A DNA stretch of 6,704 bases from Hyphomicrobiales bacterium (GCA_028290345.1 JAQGKB010000355.1:1-6704); one strand, 5' to 3'; counted from the first letter of the stretch, positions 1 to 5,644 are shown. Numbers and translations are program-made. The notes: a model not told the origin generated them from the sequence alone.

Positions 1-215
1 TCCTCGAAAGCGGCTTTCACCACGTCGTAGATGGCGGCGTAGGAGATCGTGCCTTCGAGGTCGTCAGTCGCCCCAGCCACGCTGAGGTCGGTGCCGCATT
101 GCAGGTCGATGATGAAGCGCTGGCCGAGCTTGGTCTCTTCGGCGAGCACGCCGTGATAGCCGTAGAAGGCCAGCCCCTTGAGGATGATGCGGTCGCCCTT
201 GGGTTTCTTGCTCAT
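1..215 (-). CDS. folB: Dihydroneopterin aldolase FolB (C-terminus cut by window edge)
   Basis: FolB cleaves 7,8-dihydroneopterin to 6-hydroxymethyl-dihydropterin and glycolaldehyde in cytoplasmic folate synthesis. Only the first 71 codons are present, and the gene runs off the left edge. The visible protein starts MSKKPKGDRIILKGLAFYGY and continues into HGVLAEE (residues 21-27), the N-terminal FolB signature with its conserved acidic residue. GQRFIIDLQ (31-39) follows, then DDLEGTISYAAIYDVV (51-66), which holds the conserved Tyr region. The catalytic Lys of the family would lie beyond the window. The ATG overlaps the folP stop codon as ATGA (folP TGA at 214-212), so translation is probably coupled to folP. 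A folK gene would be the usual next neighbour, but this is not visible. The fold and start are clear; only completeness is unknown. Confidence 0.92.
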   Translation of the reverse strand, partial: MSKKPKGDRIILKGLAFYGYHGVLAEETKLGQRFIIDLQCGTDLSVAGATDDLEGTISYAAIYDVVKAAFE

Positions 216-1069
216 GGTATTTGCCTTTCAGGGCCGTAAAGCGCCGCCTGGGCGACGCGCAGGGCATCGCGGTTGGGGCACACATCGTGGACGCGGAAGA
301 TCTGGGCGCCGGAGGTATACGCCAACACGGATGTGGCGATGGTGCCGGCGAGGCGCTGGTCGGCGGGGACGTCGAGCAGCTTGCCGATCATCGATTTTCG
401 CGAGGTGCCGGCGAGGAGAGGAAATCCGAGCTCGTGCAGTTCGGCGAGCCGGCGCAGGATTTCGTAGTTTTCCGCCAGCGATTTGGCGAAGCCGAAACCG
501 GGATCGAGGATGAGCAGGTGCTTGGGAACACCCGCCTTATCGGCGATAAGGATCGAGCGCTCGAAGAAGCGTTTCATCTCTCCGATGATGTCCTTGGCAG
601 GATCGCGGGCCTTGTCCCAGTGCATGGCGATGAGTGGCACCTTGTGCAATGCCGCGACATCCGCCATCTCCGGTTCGCCCTGCAAGCCACTGACATCGTT
701 GATGATTATTGCGCCGGCTTGCGCCGCCTGATCAGCGATAAGGGGTTTTTGCGTGTCGATGGACAGCGGCAAGGGAAAGGCTGCCTCGCACAGTGCATCA
801 AGCATAGGCATGACGCGATCGAGTTCGTCCTGGGGGCCAACGGGCTCGGCGCCGGGGCGGGTGCTTTCGCCGCCGATGTCGATGATATCGGCGCCCTCGG
901 CCAGCATCAGCCGTGCATGGGCGAGGGCGGCGGCGAGGCTGTCATGGGCGCCGCCATCCGAAAAACTGTCCGGGGTGAGGTTGAGGATGCCCATCACTAT
1001 GGGCGTGCGGCCAAGCTGCAGGCTAGCCCCGTTCGGCAGCGGAACTGCGAATTCGTGGTGCGCGACCAT
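212..1069 (-). CDS. folP: Dihydropteroate synthase FolP
   Basis: FolP joins 6-hydroxymethyl-dihydropterin diphosphate to p-aminobenzoate to give dihydropteroate, and is the target of sulfonamides. The 285-residue length is usual. All main TIM-barrel motifs are present in order: MGILNLTPDSFSDGG (26-40), DIGGESTRPGA (64-74), SIDT (103-106), INDVSG (123-128), LDPGFGFAK (188-196), GTSRKS (221-226, phosphate/pABA loop) and RVHDV (259-263). The segment after the sixth strand reads MHWDKARDP (149-157) rather than the MHMxGxP common in enterobacteria; I take this as ordinary alphaproteobacterial variation. The ATG at 1069 is preferred over an in-frame TTG at 1075, because GGAGG at 1080-1076 sits 6 nt before the ATG but directly abuts the TTG. 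It lies 35 nt downstream of rimO and overlaps folB by 4 nt, which suggests an operon. Confidence 0.96.
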   Translation of the reverse strand: MVAHHEFAVPLPNGASLQLGRTPIVMGILNLTPDSFSDGGAHDSLAAALAHARLMLAEGADIIDIGGESTRPGAEPVGPQDELDRVMPMLDALCEAAFPLPLSIDTQKPLIADQAAQAGAIIINDVSGLQGEPEMADVAALHKVPLIAMHWDKARDPAKDIIGEMKRFFERSILIADKAGVPKHLLILDPGFGFAKSLAENYEILRRLAELHELGFPLLAGTSRKSMIGKLLDVPADQRLAGTIATSVLAYTSGAQIFRVHDVCPNRDALRVAQAALYGPERQIP

Positions 1070-1104
1070 TACCAACCTCCGACGTAAAGTCTGTCGAACG
1101 CGGC

Positions 1105-2484
1105 TCAGCTCGCCTTTACGACCGGGGTGGCGAACAGGTCGTATTCGTCGGAATCCGTCACCGTCACCGTCACCAGATCGCCCGGCTTGATGCCGGTGGC
1201 GTTACTGACGATCACCTGGCCATCGATGTCCGGCGCGTCCCATTTGGAGCGGGCGATGGCGCGGTTGTTCTCGGGCTCGACGTCATCGACCAGCACGTCG
1301 ATGGTGCGGCCGACTTTCTTGGCCAGTTGGCCGGTGGAGACGTTCTGTGCCACTTCCATCAGACGCTCGAAACGGTCGCGCTTGACGTCGTCTGGCACGA
1401 TGCCTTCGAGTTCGTTGGCCGGAGCGCCGGTGACGGGCTCGTATTCAAAGCAGCCGGCGCGATCGATCTCGGCTTCCTCGATCCAGTCGAGCAGCATCTC
1501 GAAATCTTCCTCGGTCTCGCCGGGGAAGCCGACGATGAAGTTGGAGCGGATGGTGAGGTCCGGGCAGATCTCGCGCCAGCGCAGGATGCGGTCCAGAGTC
1601 TTTTCCTGGTTGGCGGGGCGGCGCATGGCCTTCAGGACGCTCGGGGAGGCATGCTGGAAGGGAATGTCGAGGTAGGGCAGGATCTTGCCCTCGGCCATCA
1701 GCGGAATGACGCTGTCGACGTGCGGGTAGGGATAGACGTAGTGCAGGCGCGTCCAGACGCCGAGATTACCCAGTTCGTCCGCCAGATCGTGGAACTTTGC
1801 CTTCACGTCGCGGCCGCGATACTTTGAGGTCGCGTATTTGATATCGACGCCATAGGCGCTGGTATCCTGCGAGATCACCAGTAGTTCCTTGACGCCCGCC
1901 TGAACCAAGCGCTCGGCTTCATAGAGCACACTAGCGACGGGCCGCGAGGCGAGGTCGCCGCGGATCTGCGGGATGATGCAGAACGAGCAGCGATTGTTGC
2001 AGCCCTCTGAAATCTTGAGATAAGCGTAGTGGCGCGGCGTCAGGCGCAGGCCCTGCTCGGGCACCAGGTCGACGAACTTGTTCGGGACCGGCGGCAGGTG
2101 CTCGTTAACGGCGTTGACCACCGCCTCGTACTGGTGCGGGCCGGATACGGCCAGGACGCGCGGATGGGTGGCGCGGATCAGGTCTTCCTCTACGCCGAGG
2201 CACCCGGTGACGATGACGCGGCCGTTTTCGTTCAAGGCTTCGCCGATCGCCTGCAGGCTTTCGGCCTTGGCGCTATCGAGGAAGCCGCAGGTGTTGACCA
2301 GCACGATATCGGCACCGGCATAGTCGCGGGAGAAGGAGTAGCCCTGGCCGCGCAGCGTGGTCATGATCCGCTCGGAATCGACCAGTGCCTTGGGACAGCC
2401 GAGACTGACGAGGCCGATTTTCGGGGCCTGGCCGGCTTTTGCCATTGGGCTATTCGGCTTGGGAGCCAAGATTGAATCGGTCAC
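1105..2484 (-). CDS. rimO: Ribosomal protein S12 methylthiotransferase RimO
   Basis: RimO is a radical-SAM enzyme that methylthiolates a conserved aspartate of ribosomal protein S12. With the chosen start it has 459 residues. The N-terminal UPF0004 domain carries the three cluster cysteines C30 (LGCPKALVDSER), C66 (NTCGFLDSAKAES) and C95 (VTGCLG). The radical-SAM cluster motif CNNRCSFC has C162, C166 and C169. A TRAM domain forms roughly residues 393-459. The LGCPKALVDSE signature points to RimO rather than its relative MiaB. The reading frame opens further to an ATG at 2577, but that ATG lies inside the predicted -10 element and has no Shine-Dalgarno. GTG at 2484 has AGGA at 2496-2493, 8 nt upstream. 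ATG at 2445 (MAKAGQ) is a third choice without a visible Shine-Dalgarno. Function is near certain; the exact start is moderately supported. Confidence 0.95.
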   Translation of the reverse strand: MTDSILAPKPNSPMAKAGQAPKIGLVSLGCPKALVDSERIMTTLRGQGYSFSRDYAGADIVLVNTCGFLDSAKAESLQAIGEALNENGRVIVTGCLGVEEDLIRATHPRVLAVSGPHQYEAVVNAVNEHLPPVPNKFVDLVPEQGLRLTPRHYAYLKISEGCNNRCSFCIIPQIRGDLASRPVASVLYEAERLVQAGVKELLVISQDTSAYGVDIKYATSKYRGRDVKAKFHDLADELGNLGVWTRLHYVYPYPHVDSVIPLMAEGKILPYLDIPFQHASPSVLKAMRRPANQEKTLDRILRWREICPDLTIRSNFIVGFPGETEEDFEMLLDWIEEAEIDRAGCFEYEPVTGAPANELEGIVPDDVKRDRFERLMEVAQNVSTGQLAKKVGRTIDVLVDDVEPENNRAIARSKWDAPDIDGQVIVSNATGIKPGDLVTVTVTDSDEYDLFATPVVKAS

Positions 2485-2492
2485 TGGATGGT

Positions 2493-2496
2493 TCCT
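2493..2496 (-). promoter_or_regulatory. Ribosome binding site deciding the rimO start
   Basis: AGGA on the minus strand lies 8 nt before the GTG at 2484. Neither competing start (ATG at 2577 or ATG at 2445) has a purine-rich element at a usable distance, so this site favours the GTG. Confidence 0.5.
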
Positions 2497-2543
2497 GGGA
2501 TCGTCGCACTGCAAATCTGTCGCCGGCACACCGGGCAGGCTGT

Positions 2544-2593
2544 CGCGCAATACGCCTATATGATTGCGCGCTGTCATACCGGAAAGCGCGCAA
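2544..2593. repeat. Three alternating TTGCGCG motifs (two overlapping dyads) upstream of rimO
   Basis: CGCGCAAT (2544-2551), ATTGCGCG (2563-2570) and AGCGCGCAA (2585-2593) are three copies of one motif in alternating orientation, centred about 20 and 23 bp apart. The first pair makes an 8-bp perfect inverted repeat with an 11-nt spacer. The last pair makes a 9-bp perfect inverted repeat (2564-2572 with 2585-2593) around a 12-nt spacer. The second dyad covers the predicted rimO -10 element and most of the spacer to the -35, as an operator would. The repeats are directly visible. Their role as a regulator site is inference, and I do not recognise the motif. Confidence 0.5.
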
Positions 2594-2600
2594 AATGCAA
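2573..2600 (-). promoter_or_regulatory. Candidate sigma-70 promoter for rimO-folP-folB
   Basis: On the minus strand TTGCAT (2600-2595) and TATGAC (2578-2573) are spaced 16 nt apart. A start of transcription near 2566 would give a leader of about 80 nt to the GTG of rimO. The -10 contains the ATG of the longest possible rimO frame, which argues against that start. It lies in the 179-nt gap after the DUF4282 gene. Confidence 0.4.
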
Positions 2601-2663
2601 TGATCGTCTGTTACCGATGGAGCGAGGCGGCTATGCCTTCCGTGCAAGGACGACCGCCAGACC

Positions 2664-3161
2664 TCACGGAGTCGGCGGAGTCCGCTTGGCGGTGCGCTTG
2701 ATAACCGGGCCCCGCATCGGGGATTCCGGATCGATGTCGGCGAGCGGCGTCGGATTGGGGACATAGGGCGCCGGATCGGTGGCCGGCGAGATGTCGTCGT
2801 CATCATCGTCCGCCAGATCGTGGATGGCGTCGCGTACTTCATCGAGCAGGGATGTGGAAAGGCGGCTGCGCGCAACGGTGTCGGCAGTCTCGCTGTGGCG
2901 CTGGAAATAGACCAGCAGGCCCTCGCAGAACACCCGCAGCAGCAGCAGGAGCAACGCACCATAGACGGCGATTTCCAGGATGCCCCATAGCCCCTGGCCG
3001 AAATTGAAGGCGAAAGAGGCGAAGAGATGATCGACGGCCCACAGGATGATCGCCGCGAGGCCCACCGCATAGACAAGCGGCACGAGGCGCGGCGACAGGA
3101 TCGCGTCGAGCCGGAACAGCGTCCGGCTGGTCAGGAGCTTTTTCAAATCGTCCCAGATCAT
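2664..3161 (-). CDS. DUF4282-type two-helix membrane protein
   Basis: This 165-residue membrane protein has no assigned reaction. The N-terminus FRLDAILSPRLVPLVY (16-31) leads into a first hydrophobic segment (about 26-46). A short loop and a second segment (about 58-79) follow, then RVFCEGLLVYFQ (76-87). This order (a short FR-D---P amphipathic lead, two helices, then R--CEGLLV) matches DUF4282 proteins as I remember them. After residue 90 comes a probably cytoplasmic tail with six consecutive Asp (118-123), a Pro-rich stretch and a basic end (KRTAKRTPPTP). The start is well supported, with GAGGAG 6 nt before the ATG. It lies 95 nt downstream of lipB on the same strand. That gap holds only a weak hairpin (3212-3222) and a weak -35/-10 pair (3231-3226 and 3208-3203). 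The family call is from memory; function is unknown. Confidence 0.85.
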   Translation of the reverse strand: MIWDDLKKLLTSRTLFRLDAILSPRLVPLVYAVGLAAIILWAVDHLFASFAFNFGQGLWGILEIAVYGALLLLLLRVFCEGLLVYFQRHSETADTVARSRLSTSLLDEVRDAIHDLADDDDDDISPATDPAPYVPNPTPLADIDPESPMRGPVIKRTAKRTPPTP

Positions 3162-3256
3162 GAACTTCTCCTCGGCCGGATCGCGGAATCGCTTAGTCCG
3201 CTAAAATGGTTGGCGAAGCGCCTTGAGACAAGCTTTTCGTGCGAGGCGCGAGCCGG

Positions 3257-3979
3257 CTAGGCGCTCACCGGCCCAAACCTGCGGACGAAGGCGGTCTTTA
3301 GCGTGCTGTCGACTTCGGCCATCGATACCAGTTGCCCCAGATCCTCGAAGCTTGTGACCCCCTGGTCGGCAATGCCGCATGGCACGATGCCATCATAGTG
3401 GTCGAGATCGGGAGCGATATTGAGCGAAATGCCGTGAAAGCTCACCCATTTGGAGACGCGCACGCCGATGGCGCCGATCTTGTCCTCGCGCTCGGGGCCC
3501 TTGTCGGGTCGCCGCACCCAGACGCCGATCCGGCCGTCGCGCAATTCGCCGCGCACATTGAAGGCGGCCAGCGTGTCGATCATCCAGCCCTCGAGGTTCT
3601 GCACGAGCGCGCGGATATCGCGGCCGCGCTGGCGCAGGTCGAGCATCACATAGGCCACGCGCTGACCAGGCCCGTGATAGGTATATTGGCCGCCGCGGCC
3701 GGCTTGGTAGACCGGGAAGCGGCTGGGAGTCAGCAGGTCGGCGCTCTGTGCCGAGGTCCCGGCGGTATAGAGCGGAGGATGCTCCACCAGCCAAACGGCC
3801 TCGTCGGCTTCCCCGGCGGCAATTGCCGCGGCGCGTGCACGCATGGTTTCCAGCGCTACCGGGTAGGGCACCAGTTCGGGCGCGATGATCCATTGCACCG
3901 GGCGCCGATCTTGCCGCAGGAGCCTTTCAGTCACTTCCGGCGCTGCATTTGCAAGTGGCGTTAACGCTTCACTAACCAT
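3257..3979 (-). CDS. lipB: Octanoyl-ACP:protein octanoyltransferase LipB
   Basis: LipB moves the octanoyl group from acyl carrier protein to lipoyl domains of 2-oxoacid dehydrogenases and the glycine cleavage H protein; LipA then inserts sulfur. At 240 residues it is near the usual length, with about 27 extra residues at the N-terminus. Family motifs are LVEHPPLYTAGTSA (64-77), GRGGQYTYHGPGQ (94-106, the RGG---YHGPGQ substrate motif), KIGAIGVRVSKWVSFHGISL (167-186) and PCGI (200-203). The expected catalytic pair is present as Lys167 and Cys201. The ATG at 3979 has only a weak upstream GTGAG, so translation may start somewhat downstream. It diverges from the FliN-like gene, with 70 nt between the two starts. 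Function is highly confident; start is moderate. Confidence 0.95.
   Translation of the reverse strand: MVSEALTPLANAAPEVTERLLRQDRRPVQWIIAPELVPYPVALETMRARAAAIAAGEADEAVWLVEHPPLYTAGTSAQSADLLTPSRFPVYQAGRGGQYTYHGPGQRVAYVMLDLRQRGRDIRALVQNLEGWMIDTLAAFNVRGELRDGRIGVWVRRPDKGPEREDKIGAIGVRVSKWVSFHGISLNIAPDLDHYDGIVPCGIADQGVTSFEDLGQLVSMAEVDSTLKTAFVRRFGPVSA
3961..3976 (+). promoter_or_regulatory. CtrA-like box upstream of the FliN-type gene
   Basis: The sequence TTAA-N7-CTAAC matches the CtrA consensus TTAA-N7-TTAAC with one mismatch. CtrA is the alphaproteobacterial cell-cycle and flagellar regulator. The box ends 73 nt before the FliN-type start codon and overlaps the first codons of the divergent lipB. 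No clear -10 follows it. A match of this kind can occur by chance, so this is a suggestion only. Confidence 0.35.
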
Positions 3980-4049
3980 AACTCACGGATGCTCGTGTTA
4001 AGGGATTCCGGTTGCCTCGCAGCCGGACGCTCGTTTCTCAGGGTTATGT

Positions 4050-4283
4050 ATGAAGACCTTAGACAATATTGAAGTCGATATCACCGTCGAGCTGGGTGCA
4101 GCGCGCATTCCGATCCATCATCTGCTGCGCATGGGTCGCGGCGCGGTGATCGAGCTGGAGTCGACGGAAAATGATCCGCTGCACATCTACGCCAATAGCA
4201 CGCTGATCGCCCATGGCGAAGTGCTGGTCGAGGATGGGCGGCTCTCCATCCAGGTCACCAAGAAAATTATCCGGCGCCGCTAG
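4050..4283 (+). CDS. Short FliN/SpoA-domain flagellar motor switch protein
   Basis: The 77 residues form little more than one SpoA (FliM C-terminal/FliN) domain. The family pattern is visible: ITVELGAARIPIHHLLRMGRGAVIEL (11-36), the acidic polar turn STENDPLHIYAN (38-49), then LIAHGEVLVEDGRLSIQVT (52-70), which contains the hallmark A-GE-hh-----hhI core. A basic tail (KKIIRRR) ends it. FliN forms the C-ring of the flagellar switch with FliM and helps set rotation direction. The N-terminal extension of longer FliN proteins is missing. The start has AGGG 6 nt upstream of the ATG. No other flagellar gene is in the window: the neighbours are divergent lipB and a tRNA-Leu. It could be the working FliN or an accessory SpoA protein; I leave the symbol blank for that reason. 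Confidence 0.88.
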   Translation: MKTLDNIEVDITVELGAARIPIHHLLRMGRGAVIELESTENDPLHIYANSTLIAHGEVLVEDGRLSIQVTKKIIRRR

Positions 4284-4315
4284 CCGGGGATAATCCGCCT
4301 CGGTGCATTTAAGCG

Positions 4316-4344
4316 CTTGAGCAGCCGGGGATCATTTGCTAGAG
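4316..4344 (+). promoter_or_regulatory. Promoter of tRNA-Leu
   Basis: CTTGAG (4316-4321), 17 nt, then CTAGAG (4339-4344) closely follows the rhizobial housekeeping consensus CTTGAC-N17-CTATAT. The tRNA begins 44 nt after the -10, leaving a short leader for RNase processing. The -35 overlaps the palindrome AAGCGCTT (4311-4318). Confidence 0.5.
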
Positions 4345-4387
4345 GATCGCTCGCTTCGCCGGATCGGTGCGGCAACTACCATGGCGT

Positions 4388-4472
4388 GCGGTCGTGGCGG
4401 AATTGGTAGACGCGCAGCGTTGAGGTCGCTGTGCCGCAAGGCGTGGAAGTTCGAGTCTTCTCGACCGCACCA
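4388..4472 (+). tRNA. tRNA-Leu (anticodon GAG)
   Basis: This 85-nt class II tRNA reads CTC and CTT leucine codons. The acceptor stem GCGGTCG (4388-4394) pairs perfectly with CGACCGC (4462-4468), followed by discriminator A and an encoded CCA (4470-4472). The D-loop contains AATTGGTAGAC. The anticodon stem CAGCG/CGCTG encloses the loop TTGAGGT, which places GAG at 4422-4424. A long variable arm (TGCCGCAAGGCGTG) is typical of leucine tRNAs, and the T-loop carries TTCGAGT. It has its own promoter and terminator and stands alone. Confidence 0.97.
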
Positions 4473-4493
4473 AAACTTCGTTTCAGGCGAAGT
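4472..4493 (-). terminator. Possible weak terminator of the DUF2188-like gene
   Basis: ACTTCG (4475-4480) and CGAAGT (4488-4493) form a 6-bp stem with a 7-nt loop. On the minus strand it is followed by TTTT, whose last base is opposite the final A of the tRNA CCA. It could end minus-strand transcription before it enters the tRNA antisense. The stem is short, so confidence is low. Confidence 0.3.
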
Positions 4494-4502
4494 CAGAATA
4501 TG

Positions 4503-4530
4503 GGGCGCCCAGGTGGCGCGCTTTTCTTTT
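4503..4530 (+). terminator. Intrinsic terminator of tRNA-Leu
   Basis: GCGCC (4505-4509) pairs with GGCGC (4515-4519) around a 5-nt loop. One mismatch and a further G-C pair sit below, and TTTTCTTTT (4522-4530) follows at once. It lies 31 nt after the tRNA 3' end. Confidence 0.6.
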
Positions 4531-4541
4531 GCATCCCGCCT

Positions 4542-4772
4542 TCAGCTTTGTGCAGGGAAGGCGTCGAGCCCATAGGTCCATTCGGTGTGGAACTGCTGAT
4601 CGGGCATTTGCACCCGAACCTGCGCCTGGTGCCCATTCTTGCCGCAGACATGGGCAGTCTCTACGGCCGCGCGGATCGCGTCAGCCCGACTTGCATAAGA
4701 ATAACTTAGGTTCTGAAAGCGAACGTGCCAATTCTTGTTTTCAAAAACCACGCAATAATCCATCGTTGACAT
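4542..4772 (-). CDS. Small DUF2188-like protein
   Basis: A 76-residue soluble protein of unknown function. It begins MSTMDYCVVFENKNWHVRF and shows the short DUF2188-like layout: a W-V strand (NWHVRF, 14-19), a Y-S turn, helix SRADAIRAAVETAHVCGKNG (28-47), strand QAQVRVQM (49-56) and the ending FHTEWTYGLDAFP (61-73). Small rhizobial proteins ending TEWTYG look related from memory. The frame is open upstream to a TTG at 4808, and a later ATG exists at 4763. The ATG at 4772 is chosen because GAAAG lies 7 nt upstream; this is a weak Shine-Dalgarno. Its 5' region is AT-rich compared with the rest of the window. It faces the exported-protein gene across the palindromic stress-promoter motif, so a general stress role is inferred, not shown. 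Confidence 0.75.
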   Translation of the reverse strand: MSTMDYCVVFENKNWHVRFQNLSYSYASRADAIRAAVETAHVCGKNGHQAQVRVQMPDQQFHTEWTYGLDAFPAQS

Positions 4773-4822
4773 GAATTTTCTTTCAATGTTCTTTTCGCTG
4801 AAATCCAATTGTCTGTTCTTCT

Positions 4823-4852
4823 AGGAACAACTCCTAATAGGAAAAGGTTCCT
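4823..4852. promoter_or_regulatory. Symmetrical EcfG/RpoE2-type (general stress) promoter motif
   Basis: AGGAAC (4823-4828) and GTTCCT (4847-4852) are exact reverse complements separated by 18 nt. Read on either strand this gives GGAAC-N18-GTT, within the known alphaproteobacterial general-stress consensus (GGAAC, 16-19 nt, GTT/TT). The C often found before GTT is missing on both strands. Rightward transcription would start near 4857, about 140 nt before the exported-protein gene. Leftward it would start near 4818, about 46 nt before the DUF2188-like gene. A second inverted repeat, TCCTA-A-TAGGA (4832-4842), lies inside. The sequence match is seen; the use of this sigma factor is inferred. 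Confidence 0.55.
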
Positions 4853-4984
4853 CAGCGGACTCGCCCGTGCTCATCGGATGTCGAGAATGTGTGTAGGGAT
4901 TGAACACTCAGACTGGTCCGCAGGGTCCACATTGGCCGGGCGTCGGGGAGGCCTCGCCGGCGCCTTTGTAATTGTGGGCCAGAC

Positions 4985-4991
4985 GGAGGAG
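4985..4991 (+). promoter_or_regulatory. Strong ribosome binding site selecting a TTG start
   Basis: GGAGGAG lies 5 nt before TTG at 4997, but 14 nt before the in-frame ATG at 5006. The spacing favours the TTG, adding three residues to the signal peptide. Confidence 0.55.
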
Positions 4992-4996
4992 TTCCT

Positions 4997-5602
4997 TTGA
5001 AACTCATGAAATTTGCTGCGCTTGCCGCGTTCACGGCGATCCTCGCCCAACCGGCCTTGGCGCAAAATGCGCCGGCCGCCAAGATCGGCGGCGTGATCAG
5101 CGCCGTCAACGGCAACGAAATCGACGTCATGGCCACCGGCGGCGATAAGGTCGTCGCCACCTTCGGCGACAAGACCCGGTTCGTGCAGACGATCAAGACG
5201 GCGATCGATGCGATCAAGCCAGGCAGCTACATCGGCACTGCGGCCATGTCGGATGCGACCGGCAGCCTCAAGGCGATGGAAGTAACGGTGTTCCCCGAAT
5301 CAATGCGCGGGGCCGGCGAGGGCAGTCGTCCCTATGACGAAGGTCCGCAGTCCTCGATGACCAATGGCACCGTCGGCAGCGTGGTCGGCACCAGCAACAG
5401 GACCATCACGGTGACTTACAATGGTGGCCAGAAAACCGTCACGCTTCCCGACAACATTCCGATCGTGACGTTCGAGCCGGGCGACAAGAGCCTGCTGGCA
5501 CCCGGCGCCGAGGTCGTGGTGCGCGGGAGCAAGGGCGGCGACGGCAAGATTGCCGCGACGTTCGTGAGTGTCGGCAAGGACGGATCGACGCCGCCGCTCT
5601 GA
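4997..5602 (+). CDS. Exported two-repeat protein (DUF5666-like), function unknown
   Basis: The 201-residue product begins with a clear Sec signal peptide: MKLMK, a hydrophobic core (7-17), then PALA|QN, with cleavage expected after Ala22. The mature protein is two copies of one beta-rich module. Module one (about 28-99) runs KIGGVISAVNGNEIDVM to KPGSYIG to GSLKAMEVTVF. Module two (about 122-192) runs TNGTVGSVVGTSNRTITVTY to APGAEVVVRG to DGKIAATFVSV. Between them lies PESMRGAGEGSRPYDEGPQS (100-119), a linker seen in similar rhizobial proteins. It ends VGKDGSTPPL. From memory, related proteins are sometimes labelled metal ABC transporter permease; with no membrane helices in the mature part, that label would be wrong here. 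The fold suggests a small periplasmic beta-barrel of the DUF5666/OB type. It may be stress-induced if the upstream motif is active. Start TTG, see the ribosome binding site. Confidence 0.85.
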   Translation: MKLMKFAALAAFTAILAQPALAQNAPAAKIGGVISAVNGNEIDVMATGGDKVVATFGDKTRFVQTIKTAIDAIKPGSYIGTAAMSDATGSLKAMEVTVFPESMRGAGEGSRPYDEGPQSSMTNGTVGSVVGTSNRTITVTYNGGQKTVTLPDNIPIVTFEPGDKSLLAPGAEVVVRGSKGGDGKIAATFVSVGKDGSTPPL

Positions 5603-5613
5603 GACCAAAGGTC

Positions 5614-5638
5614 CGCCGGCGCGCGACCCGCGCCGGCG
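5614..5638. terminator. GC-rich hairpin between convergent genes
   Basis: CGCCGGCGCG (5614-5623) and CGCGCCGGCG (5629-5638) make a perfect 10-bp stem with a 5-nt loop in the 42-nt gap between the exported-protein gene and the convergent yjbR-family gene. Neither strand has a following T-run, so it is not a classic intrinsic terminator. It may still slow polymerase from both sides. A second small palindrome, GACC-AAA-GGTC (5603-5613), precedes it just after the stop codon. Confidence 0.45.
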
Positions 5639-5644
5639 TAGCGG

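Noticed and set aside
221..1087. Long plus-strand open frame antisense to folP
   Set aside because: It is a mirror of a GC-rich real gene. The product has no family features, and folP is unmistakable on the other strand.
2485..2577. Longer rimO with ATG at 2577 (490 residues)
   Set aside because: The extra 31 residues resemble nothing in RimO. The ATG lies in the predicted -10 hexamer and has no Shine-Dalgarno, while the GTG at 2484 has AGGA 8 nt upstream.
3332..3964. Plus-strand open frame of 210 codons antisense to lipB
   Set aside because: Shadow of lipB; the translation is low-complexity and shows no domain.
4336..4575. Short open frames running through tRNA-Leu
   Set aside because: They read across the tRNA and its terminator and have no recognisable product.
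4388..4850. Genomic island or attachment site at tRNA-Leu
   Set aside because: No copy of the tRNA 3' end was found elsewhere in the window, and no integrase or phage gene is visible.
4809..5000. 63-codon plus-strand frame before the exported-protein gene
   Set aside because: It begins at a TTG with no ribosome site, crosses the palindromic promoter and looks non-coding. The region is better explained as promoter and leader.
4852..5217. Minus-strand frame with a hydrophobic start (MIASIAVLIV)
   Set aside because: Antisense to the signal-peptide gene, whose repeats and ribosome site establish the plus strand as coding.
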